Shown here: one piece after another, positions 6,654 through 12,434 of the stretch
Layout of the letters: every line of letters begins with the position of its first letter
Numbering within the stretch: the first letter of the stretch is position 1
Assembly: GCA_964596375.1 (NCBI GenBank)
Contig: CAZQTO010000029.1
Span: 1 to 20,455, forward strand
Length of the DNA stretch: 20,455 nucleotides
From: UBA1543 sp964596375
Lineage (GTDB): Bacteria; Pseudomonadota; Zetaproteobacteria; Mariprofundales; Mariprofundaceae
Reading direction: 5' to 3'
The notes under the pieces: generated by a model
What the model was told of the DNA's origin: nothing
Databases searched by the model: none
The model's input: only the letters and a program-made list of their open reading frames with translations
Program-made: the position numbers and the translations under genes

Positions 6654-7730
6654 TCATAAAACCGCATTGAACACATAGCCGACCAGCAAAATGCCGCTGG
6701 CGACCACGCCGGCGAACACGACAATCAACCTCAGCTTAAGCACCTTGCGCAGAATCACCATTTCAGGAAGGGACAGGGCAATCATGCTCATCATGAAGGC
6801 CAGCACCGTGCCCAGAGCCGCACCCTTGGCAAGCAGGGCTTCGACAATCGGTATCATGCCGGCGGCATTGGAATACATCGGCACACCAATCAGAACAGCG
6901 GCCGGGACCGACCACCATGAAGACTCCGGCCCCATCAGATCAGCCATGAAATCCTGCGGCACGTAGCCGTGAATCCCTGCACCGACAGCTACGCCGACCA
7001 CCACATACAACCAGACGCGCCCGACGATCTCCCGCACCGAATGAAATCCGGCATTCAGACGATCTGCCATGCTCAGATATTCCACCCTGACCTGCGCATC
7101 GACTCTGGCCATATCACGCACCCAGTCTTCGAGATGCGCCTCCATGTGTAGTCTTCCGATCACCCAACCGGCGGTGATGGCCACAGACAAACCAAGCACC
7201 AGATACAACAAGGCAATTTTCCATCCGAGCAAGGCAAACAGGAGGACTAGCGCCACTTCATTGACCATCGGAGCAGCAATCAGGAAAGAAAAGGTGATGC
7301 CCAACGGCACACCAGCCTGCACAAAACCGATAAACAGCGGCACGGCAGAACAGGAGCAAAATGGCGTCACAATTCCCAACATGGCTGCCATAATATTGCC
7401 TATGCCCTCATGCTTTCCGGCCAGCATGGCGCGGGTACGTTCCGGTGTGAACCATGTGTTGATCACACCCATGGCCAGCACCACAGCGGTAAGCAGCATC
7501 AACACCTTGGGCGCTTCATAAAACAGAAAACGCAGTGCAGCAGCAGGATGACTTCCCTGCTCCAGCGGCAGGGCAGCAACCAGAGATGTTGCCACCCCTG
7601 AGAGGCTGGAATAGACCGCCACCCACAACAGGGTTGCTGTCAGAAGAAACCATAAGGGATGCCGCTCCGGCAGACTGCTTAAAGCAGGCATACCGACCGG
7701 ATCAGGCTGTTTGGGTGCTGCGTTCAACAT
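6654..7730 (-). CDS. UPF0718/ArsP-type permease with CxC motif
   Basis: Inner-membrane permease of 358 residues with roughly eight to ten helices. The hallmark is P-F-C125-S-C127-S-A-V-P-L-F, followed by an F-L-I-A-A-P-M-V-N-E-V block, as in the predicted permease family that includes the organoarsenical exporter ArsP and other proposed metal exporters. A related block with G-V-P-M-Y-S-N-A-A-G lies in the second half, suggesting an internally repeated structure. AGGGA five bases before the ATG supports the start. It sits 69 bases downstream of an ECF sigma gene and directly before a CxxC thioredoxin-like gene. The substrate is unknown; arsenic or a thiophilic metal is inferred from the cysteines and from arsR, acr3 and arsC nearby. 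Confidence 0.8.
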   Translation of the reverse strand: MLNAAPKQPDPVGMPALSSLPERHPLWFLLTATLLWVAVYSSLSGVATSLVAALPLEQGSHPAAALRFLFYEAPKVLMLLTAVVLAMGVINTWFTPERTRAMLAGKHEGIGNIMAAMLGIVTPFCSCSAVPLFIGFVQAGVPLGITFSFLIAAPMVNEVALVLLFALLGWKIALLYLVLGLSVAITAGWVIGRLHMEAHLEDWVRDMARVDAQVRVEYLSMADRLNAGFHSVREIVGRVWLYVVVGVAVGAGIHGYVPQDFMADLMGPESSWWSVPAAVLIGVPMYSNAAGMIPIVEALLAKGAALGTVLAFMMSMIALSLPEMVILRKVLKLRLIVVFAGVVASGILLVGYVFNAVL

Positions 7731-7799
7731 CTTTTATCCCTGTTTCTATTCGTGCTGTATAAAGAAGACGAATGAGGAGGCAAAAGGGTGCAGGCTGAT

Positions 7800-8378
7800 T
7801 TACTTCAGTGGCGGCCTCGGTACAAAGCAGCAAACCTTGCCCGCTGCATCCAGACGAACCTGACAGGCAGTCTCAAGTTGCCTTCGCATGCGCTTGCGTG
7901 CCCGCTGCACACGCGATTTCGCTGCAGCCAATGTGATGCCTTTGAGCTCGGCATATTGCTGCTGGCTCATACCATCAAGATCGCAGCATGTAATCGCTTC
8001 CCGATCATCCCCAGATAGTTCGCTCAGAACGCGCGGCAGGCATTCGGAAAGCCTGTCCACCGTGTCGCTGGCCTGTTCGTCCGCCTGTAGGTCGTCAGGC
8101 AACTCGCAATGCTCACGCTTGAGCTTGTAACGATCTATCAGTGTATTTCTTGTGACCTCGAACAGCCAAGCGCGGGCATTGCCGATGGCGCAGAAGCGTT
8201 CGCCCTGCAACATGGCCTTCAAAAAAACATCCTGCAGCAGATCATCCGTATCCGCCGTATTGCCAAGTCTCGAACGCAACCAGGCACGCAGTGCGTGTTC
8301 TTGCTGATCCCATGCATGCATCAGGCATTGCATGGATGCAAACCTGAATGAATCGTCGCTTCTAGGAGCTTGGTGCAC
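7800..8378 (-). CDS. ECF-type RNA polymerase sigma factor (SigZ-like)
   Basis: Alternative sigma factor of 192 residues. Region 2 spans about 22-90, with D-D-L-L-Q-D-V-F and A-R-A-W-L-F-E-V-T-R-N. Region 4 spans about 115-168, with a recognition helix ending A-A-A-K-S-R-V-Q-R-A-R-K-R. The C-terminal tail after region 4 contains C172 and a C183-C184 pair; SigZ-like proteins often end in a cysteine-containing tail, but its purpose is unclear. No anti-sigma gene is adjacent; the next gene in the same direction is the permease. The start is uncertain: in-frame ATGs at 8378, 8333 and 8321 all lack a good Shine-Dalgarno. It is divergent from acr3 across about 160 bases. Control of the downstream redox/permease genes is inferred from position. 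Confidence 0.82.
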   Translation of the reverse strand: MHQAPRSDDSFRFASMQCLMHAWDQQEHALRAWLRSRLGNTADTDDLLQDVFLKAMLQGERFCAIGNARAWLFEVTRNTLIDRYKLKREHCELPDDLQADEQASDTVDRLSECLPRVLSELSGDDREAITCCDLDGMSQQQYAELKGITLAAAKSRVQRARKRMRRQLETACQVRLDAAGKVCCFVPRPPLK

Positions 8379-8491
8379 AGCATTAGCTCACTATGCTTTC
8401 ACCCCGGATATCAAACAAGCTCCGCCATTTATCCCTGGTTCTGCAACACCCGAAGAATATTGGTTTCTCATAAATCCTATCCCCCTTTTAA

Positions 8492-8519
8492 TTGACGTAT
8501 CCGCATAAGCGGATACGAT
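8492..8519 (+). promoter_or_regulatory. Promoter of acr3-arsC with embedded palindromic operator
   Basis: TTGACG at 8492 and TACGAT at 8514 form a -35/-10 pair with a 16-base spacer. The spacer is filled by an inverted repeat: CGTATCCGC at 8496-8504 and GCGGATACG at 8509-8517, perfect 9-bp arms around ATAA. A repressor bound here would block RNA polymerase directly, the geometry expected for ArsR-type control. The predicted start at about 8526 leaves a leader of roughly 15 bases containing AAGGAG. Confidence 0.72.
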
Positions 8520-8540
8520 TCGGATCTCAAGGAGATCGTG

Positions 8541-9608
8541 ATGCACAAGTCCGTTCCAACAAACAAATCAATCGGTCTATTCGCCCGCTATCTAACACTT
8601 TGGGTTTTTCTCTGCATTGTCACCGGCATCGCTCTGGGTGCCATCATGCCGGGAATCTTCCAGACGCTTGGCGGCATGGAGTTGGCACACATCAATCTTC
8701 CGGTGGCCGTACTGATCTGGGCGATGATTCTGCCCATGCTGCTCAAGATCGATTATTCAGCCCTGCATGAAGTATGGGGGCACCGGCGTGGCGTCGGGGT
8801 AACCCTGGCCATCAACTGGCTGGTCAAACCTTTCTCGATGGCGCTGCTTGGCTTTGTCTTTCTGCGTATCCTGTTTGCCGCCTGGCTCGACCCCACCCAG
8901 ATCGATGCCTACATCGCAGGCCTCATCCTACTTGCCGCCGCCCCCTGCACAGCGATGGTTTTTGTCTGGTCCCGACTGGTTGATGGGCACCCGCAATTTA
9001 CGCTTTCTCAAGTGGCACTGAATGATGTCATTATGATCTTCGCCTTTGCGCCGATCGTCGGCCTGCTGCTTGGCGTGGCGTCGATCACCGTGCCCTGGGA
9101 TACGCTCTTCCTCTCCGTACTGCTGTATATCGTCATCCCTGTGATTCTGGCCTATATCGGACGCAGGATACTGCTTGCCGCTGGCCGGCTGGATGCCGTG
9201 CTGCATGCCATGGATCCGCTTTCCATGGGCGCGCTATTGCTGACTGTGGTGCTGCTTTTCGGCTTTCAGGGCGAACAGATCCTTGCCCAACCGCTGGTCA
9301 TCCTTCTGCTCGCCGTTCCGATCACCATTCAGGTTTATTTCAACTCCATGCTGGCCTATTGGCTGAATCGAAAGCTTGGCGTGGCACATTCGGTGGCCGG
9401 CCCGTCGGCCCTGATCGGCGCCTCCAACTTCTTCGAGTTGGCCGTGGCTGCAGCCATCGCGCTGTTCGGATTTGAGTCGGGTGCGGCGCTGGCTACCGTA
9501 GTTGGCGTGCTGGTCGAGGTACCGGTGATGCTGTCGGTGGTGAGCATCGTCAATCGCTCGAAATATTGGTATGAATCGGGTCTAACAAAAGTGAGGGTGA
9601 CACCATGA
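8541..9608 (+). CDS. acr3: Acr3-family arsenite efflux transporter
   Basis: Inner-membrane arsenite/H+ antiporter of the Acr3 (BART superfamily) type, which exports As(III). The 355 residues and roughly ten helices fit the family. A-A-P-C136-T-A-M-V-F-V-W-S carries the cysteine essential in studied Acr3 proteins, and G-A-S-N-F-F-E299-L-A-V-A-A carries the conserved glutamate. The ATG at 8541 is chosen because AAGGAG lies six bases upstream; the GTG directly before it is only three bases from that site. Its stop overlaps the arsC start (ATGA). With arsC it forms a two-gene arsenate resistance operon under a palindrome-containing promoter. It is unlike ArsB. Confidence 0.95.
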   Translation: MHKSVPTNKSIGLFARYLTLWVFLCIVTGIALGAIMPGIFQTLGGMELAHINLPVAVLIWAMILPMLLKIDYSALHEVWGHRRGVGVTLAINWLVKPFSMALLGFVFLRILFAAWLDPTQIDAYIAGLILLAAAPCTAMVFVWSRLVDGHPQFTLSQVALNDVIMIFAFAPIVGLLLGVASITVPWDTLFLSVLLYIVIPVILAYIGRRILLAAGRLDAVLHAMDPLSMGALLLTVVLLFGFQGEQILAQPLVILLLAVPITIQVYFNSMLAYWLNRKLGVAHSVAGPSALIGASNFFELAVAAAIALFGFESGAALATVVGVLVEVPVMLSVVSIVNRSKYWYESGLTKVRVTP

Positions 9609-10033
9609 AGAAGAAGGTTCTGTTTCTATGCACCGGTAATTCCTGCCGTTCACAAATGGCCGAGGGCTGGTTGAAAACACTGGGCGGCGACCGCTTTGAA
9701 GCTTACTCCGCCGGCATCGAAGCGCACGGCAAGAATCCGCGCGCTATTAGCGTGATGCGCGAAGCCGGTGTGGACATCTCTGGTCAGGAATCTGAAATCC
9801 TTGATCCCAAGCTGCTCGATTCACTTGATCTGCTCGTCACGGTCTGCGGCCATGCCGACAACCACTGCCCCACCATCCCGGTGAGCTGCCCAAAGGTGCA
9901 CTGGCCCTTCGACGATCCGGCCAAGGCATCGGGCACGGAGGAACAAATCATGGCCGAATTCCGCCGCGTGCGCGATCAGATCAAGGGGAAAATTCAGGCT
10001 TATATCGATGCGGAGGCAGACGCCGCGGCCTGA
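9605..10033 (+). CDS. arsC: Thioredoxin-coupled arsenate reductase
   Basis: Cytosolic enzyme that reduces arsenate to arsenite for export by Acr3. It belongs to the low-molecular-weight tyrosine phosphatase fold. C9-T-G-N-S-C14-R15-S is the CX5R phosphatase loop with the nucleophilic cysteine. C81 and C88 in T-V-C-G-H-A-D-N-H-C-P correspond, offset by one, to Cys82 and Cys89 of the S. aureus enzyme, so the triple-cysteine relay ending in a thioredoxin-reducible disulfide is intact. The length of 142 residues is slightly above the typical 130-140. Translation is coupled to acr3 by the ATGA overlap. No clear terminator follows before the convergent glpQ-like gene. The glutaredoxin-linked E. coli ArsC family is excluded. 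Confidence 0.95.
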   Translation: MKKKVLFLCTGNSCRSQMAEGWLKTLGGDRFEAYSAGIEAHGKNPRAISVMREAGVDISGQESEILDPKLLDSLDLLVTVCGHADNHCPTIPVSCPKVHWPFDDPAKASGTEEQIMAEFRRVRDQIKGKIQAYIDAEADAAA

Positions 10034-10090
10034 TGGGTTCTCAAACATGACTGCTGGATGATGGGACCCGCTATTTGCTAGTTGGGAGCC

Positions 10091-10783
10091 TTAGCCAAGC
10101 TCCTGCATCATACGCGCGAATTCATTTGTTTCGACCAGATCTGCCCCTGCCATCCTGAGCGCCTTGGCCTGTTCTGCATCGTTAACCGTATAAAACCCGA
10201 CACGCACGCCTTGCATCTGCCATCGCCCCATATCAGCGGCCCGCTTCCACGGCATGAAAATATACTTTATCGGGCTATCCGGCTCTCTCATCCCTTCGGC
10301 GACCCAGCCGACGGAACAACCAATTTCCCCGGCACAGGCATCAAGCAGTCGCGCCGATTGACTGATGATGACCAATCGAGTCAACAATTCCGCTGGAAGC
10401 AATTGGCCGATGCGGCGGGCAATCGAACGGTCGGTAAGGCGGCGGCGGATGGGCGGCTTGATTTCGATAAAGAGGGTGACGCCCGGCTCCGTTTTGAGCC
10501 ATTCGAGCAGTTCCGGCAGGCTGGAAAGCAGGAAGTGAGGTCGGCATATTTTCCGCAGGTCGTCCGCCAATGTGTCGGTCACCTTGATATCGGGCCTGCC
10601 ACACAAGCGTTTCAGATTGTTGTCGTGCACCACCATGGGTACAAGATCGCTGCTGAACTGGATGTCACACTCGGCAAAACACGCCCCGGCTGAAACTGCA
10701 GCGGTAAAGCCGGCTAGCGTGTTCTCAACACCGCCTGCACGGTCGCCGCGATGCGCCACAAGATATTTTGTTGGCTTTTGCAT
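10091..10783 (-). CDS. Glycerophosphodiester phosphodiesterase (UgpQ-like)
   Basis: Hydrolyses glycerophosphodiesters to glycerol-3-phosphate and an alcohol. The 230-residue protein has no signal peptide, so it is likely cytosolic like UgpQ. It opens with V-A-H-R-G-D and V-E-N-T, then A-E-C-D-I-Q and V-V-H-D-N-N-L, the metal- and acid-base-site blocks of the TIM-barrel GDPD family; F-I-E-I-K is also present. The start at ATG 10783 places the catalytic block nine residues in. A TTG 12 codons upstream would add an arginine-rich tail without support. SmpB lies upstream, 56 bases away, in the same direction. It converges with arsC and is probably unrelated to arsenic. Confidence 0.87.
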   Translation of the reverse strand: MQKPTKYLVAHRGDRAGGVENTLAGFTAAVSAGACFAECDIQFSSDLVPMVVHDNNLKRLCGRPDIKVTDTLADDLRKICRPHFLLSSLPELLEWLKTEPGVTLFIEIKPPIRRRLTDRSIARRIGQLLPAELLTRLVIISQSARLLDACAGEIGCSVGWVAEGMREPDSPIKYIFMPWKRAADMGRWQMQGVRVGFYTVNDAEQAKALRMAGADLVETNEFARMMQELG

Positions 10784-10839
10784 GGTTTTCACTCTGCGCC
10801 GAGGGCAACCGGGATGCAATCTTACAGAGGCTTACGCAA

Positions 10840-11292
10840 TCAGCGTGTTTTGTAGTTGCGATCCATATCGCGCTTGATATCGCGTTCCTTCATATCATGG
10901 CGCTTGTCGTAAAGCTTTTTGCCACGGGCCAAGCCGAGTTGCAATTTAGCCAAGCCGCGCTCGTTAAAATACAGCTTCAACGGGATCAGGGTCAGACCTT
11001 TCTCGTGCAGTTTACCGATAAGCTTTCCGATTTCCTGTTTGTGCAACAACAGGGTGCGGGTACGACGCGGATCGTCCGGGTTATTTGCCGCTGCCGGCCT
11101 GTAGGGCTGGATATGACAACCGATGAGCAGGGCGCGATTGCCGCGCACTATGCAATGCGCCTCGGCCAGACTGGCCAGCCCGGCGCGCAGGGACTTCACC
11201 TCTGGACCGGTAAGCATGATGCCGGCCTCAAAGGTTTCAAGAATATGATAATCGTGCCGCGCCTTGCGGTTTAACATGGCCATGCGCGGCAT
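10840..11292 (-). CDS. smpB: SsrA-binding protein SmpB
   Basis: Binds tmRNA and delivers it to stalled ribosomes in trans-translation. The 150 residues match the family length. N-R-K-A-R-H-D-Y near the N-terminus, G-P-E-V-K-S-L-R, and the tail rich in Lys/Arg with K-K-L-Y-D-K-R-x-x-x-K-E-R-D-I-K-R-D are the family's conserved segments; the tail enters the ribosome mRNA channel. GGGGAAGAAG just upstream of ATG 11292 supports this start over the ATG three codons later. No ssrA gene was recognised in the window. Confidence 0.96.
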   Translation of the reverse strand: MPRMAMLNRKARHDYHILETFEAGIMLTGPEVKSLRAGLASLAEAHCIVRGNRALLIGCHIQPYRPAAANNPDDPRRTRTLLLHKQEIGKLIGKLHEKGLTLIPLKLYFNERGLAKLQLGLARGKKLYDKRHDMKERDIKRDMDRNYKTR

Positions 11293-11317
11293 GCTAACTT
11301 CTTCCCCCGTACATGCA

Positions 11318-11347
11318 TTAAAAAAGGCGGCCCTTACGGACCGCCTT
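11318..11347 (-). terminator. Terminator of cytochrome c copy A
   Basis: Read on the - strand, AAGGCGGTCC and GGGCCGCCTT pair with one mismatch around GTAA and are followed by six T. It lies 35-64 bases after the stop of the cytochrome gene. A small GAACC/GGTTC hairpin at 11359-11372 lies between stop codon and terminator. The same arrangement occurs behind copy B. Confidence 0.85.
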
Positions 11348-11381
11348 GTTGTATCACAGAACCTTACGGTTCAGTCAGGTA

Positions 11382-11705
11382 TTACTTGATCTGCTCTTCA
11401 AACCATGCGCGGACTTCTGCCTTCTTGGCGTCATCCAGCTTGCGGTACTTCTTCAGCTGACCCTTCATGGTGTTGGCCTTGCTTGCAAATGCCTCCACCT
11501 TGGAAACTAAATCAGCATCAGAGTTCAGGAAAGCGAACACTTTATCAACCGAGCCATAAGCAGCCACAACGGTGGTCAAAGCTGGACCTACAGCGTCCTT
11601 GTGGCCTTTGTGGCATGACTTACAAAATGCTCCTGCCGAAGCTGTGGTGCCAAGACCACCCACCAGGAATGCTGCTGCTGCAGCCATCATCAATGTTTTC
11701 TTCAT
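11382..11705 (-). CDS. Small periplasmic monoheme cytochrome c (copy A)
   Basis: Exported electron carrier of 107 residues. The signal peptide spans about 1-24 (M-K-K-T, alanine-rich core, A-S-A). Heme attaches at C28-K-S-C31-H32, and M80 in the segment N-T-M-K-G is the likely sixth ligand, giving a class I low-potential or c5/c551-like cytochrome of about 80 mature residues. The mature protein is rich in lysine, suiting docking to acidic partners. GGAGG nine bases upstream supports the start. It is about 84% identical by eye to copy B, and each copy has its own terminator, so they are separately ended units. The partner oxidase or reductase is not in this window. Confidence 0.87.
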   Translation of the reverse strand: MKKTLMMAAAAAFLVGGLGTTASAGAFCKSCHKGHKDAVGPALTTVVAAYGSVDKVFAFLNSDADLVSKVEAFASKANTMKGQLKKYRKLDDAKKAEVRAWFEEQIK

Positions 11706-11909
11706 ATATCTAAATCCTCCTCTCGTGATTTCGAACCTCGGTTGCTATCGCAATTCGGGGTATGGCGCAACCATGAATCACAGGCCGTTTGTGCACCAGA
11801 CGCAAAAAATACACCCCCGGTGCAAATCGTGTCGGGCATGCATCACTCGCCTCCCCTGTATTTACCGCCGTTACACCCGGACTTCCGATCAAACCAAAAC
11901 GGCCAGCAG
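11706..11909. other. Spacer between the two cytochrome genes, no convincing gene
   Basis: About 200 bases with no recognised protein. A 60-codon minus-strand ORF (11710-11892) has no family resemblance and no good ribosome site, and it overlaps the Shine-Dalgarno region of copy A. The stretch most likely holds the promoter and leader of copy A. TTGCGT on the - strand near 11800 is a possible -35, without a clear -10. Confidence 0.45.
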
Positions 11910-11942
11910 AAAAAAGGCGGCCCTTGCGGACCGCCTTTTTTT
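11910..11942. terminator. Bidirectional-looking terminator of cytochrome c copy B
   Basis: AAAAAAGGCGG on the left and CCGCCTTTTTTT on the right flank an inner stem CC/GG with loop TTGC, giving T-runs on both strands. It is a near copy of the terminator at 11318-11347 and lies 30 bases after the stop of copy B on the - strand. A perfect palindrome, GAACCTTAAGGTTC (11949-11962), lies just before it. Confidence 0.88.
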
Positions 11943-11971
11943 ACCACAGAACCTTAAGGTTCAACCAGGTA

Positions 11972-12298
11972 TTACTTGAGCTCCCCTTCAAACCATGCGC
12001 GAACTTCTGCCTTCTTGGCAGCATCCAGACCACGATACTTCTTCAGCTGGGCTTTCATGGTGCTTGCCTTGCTTGCAAATGCCTCAACCTTAGGGTTCAG
12101 GTCGGCATCGGAGTTCAGGAAAGCAAACACCTTGTCAACCGAGCCATATGCAGCCACAACGCTTGTTAAAGAAGGACCTACAGCGTCCTTGGTTCCTTTG
12201 TGGCATGACTTACAAAATGCACCGCCGGCCATTGCGGAAGTGGCCATACCACCCACCAGGAATGCAGCAGCAGCTGCCATCATCATCGTCTTTTTCAT
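11972..12298 (-). CDS. Small periplasmic monoheme cytochrome c (copy B)
   Basis: Paralog of the downstream copy A, 108 residues, with the same plan. A signal peptide covers about 1-25, ending A-M-A-G. The heme site is C29-K-S-C32-H33 and M81 in S-T-M-K-A is the likely distal ligand. Differences from copy A cluster in the signal peptide, the loop after the first helix (N-P for V-S near 69) and the C-terminal helix, so the heme pocket is conserved. AGGAGG lies about 14 bases before the ATG, a longer spacing than in copy A, which may lower or alter its expression. Placing both in an electron transfer chain, for instance iron oxidation, is a guess. Confidence 0.87.
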   Translation of the reverse strand: MKKTMMMAAAAAFLVGGMATSAMAGGAFCKSCHKGTKDAVGPSLTSVVAAYGSVDKVFAFLNSDADLNPKVEAFASKASTMKAQLKKYRGLDAAKKAEVRAWFEGELK

Positions 12299-12434
12299 AT
12301 GTTTTCTCTTTTCCTCCTTTCGGAAAATCCGTCACCTTCGTCTAAGATGTCCGGTCAAACGGGAATATAGTGAACCCATTCCATGAAGTAGGCGAGATGT
12401 AATAAATGCACCTTTTTAGTAAGGACTCTCGGCG

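Larger units (their letters stand above)
11324..12298 (-). repeat. Tandem duplication: two cytochrome c units including their terminators
   Basis: Segments 11324-11705 and 11914-12298 are direct repeats at the DNA level. The similarity covers the coding regions, the hairpin after the stop codon (GAACC/GGTTC) and the terminator stem (GGCGGTCC/GGGCCGCC). It does not clearly extend into 11730-11905. This is a gene duplication and not a mobile element: no inverted ends or transposase are seen. Confidence 0.85.

Noticed and set aside
6642..6657. ATG at 6657 overlapping the permease stop as the start of the thioredoxin-like gene
   Set aside because: The AAAGGAGG ribosome site lies after this ATG and correctly spaced before the ATG at 6642, so the later start is favoured.
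5321..7730. Idea that the solitary atpC belongs to an alternative (N-type) ATPase operon
   Set aside because: Such operons carry several other atp genes next to atpC. None is present on either side here.
8523..8537. Dyad GATCTC-AAG-GAGATC that contains the acr3 Shine-Dalgarno, resembling a ribosome-site hairpin
   Set aside because: With the predicted transcription start at about 8526, half of the left arm would not be transcribed, and a three-base loop is strained. RNA-level control is not supported unless transcription starts further upstream.
10082..10693. 203-codon + strand open frame
   Set aside because: It is antisense to the glycerophosphodiester phosphodiesterase, which shows its full set of catalytic motifs.
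11293..11381. Possible tmRNA (ssrA) next to smpB
   Set aside because: The gap is only 89 bases and is taken up by the cytochrome terminator. No tRNA-like ends or tag reading frame were seen.
11710..11892. 60-codon minus-strand ORF between the cytochrome genes
   Set aside because: It has no family resemblance and no ribosome site, and it covers the expected leader of cytochrome copy A.
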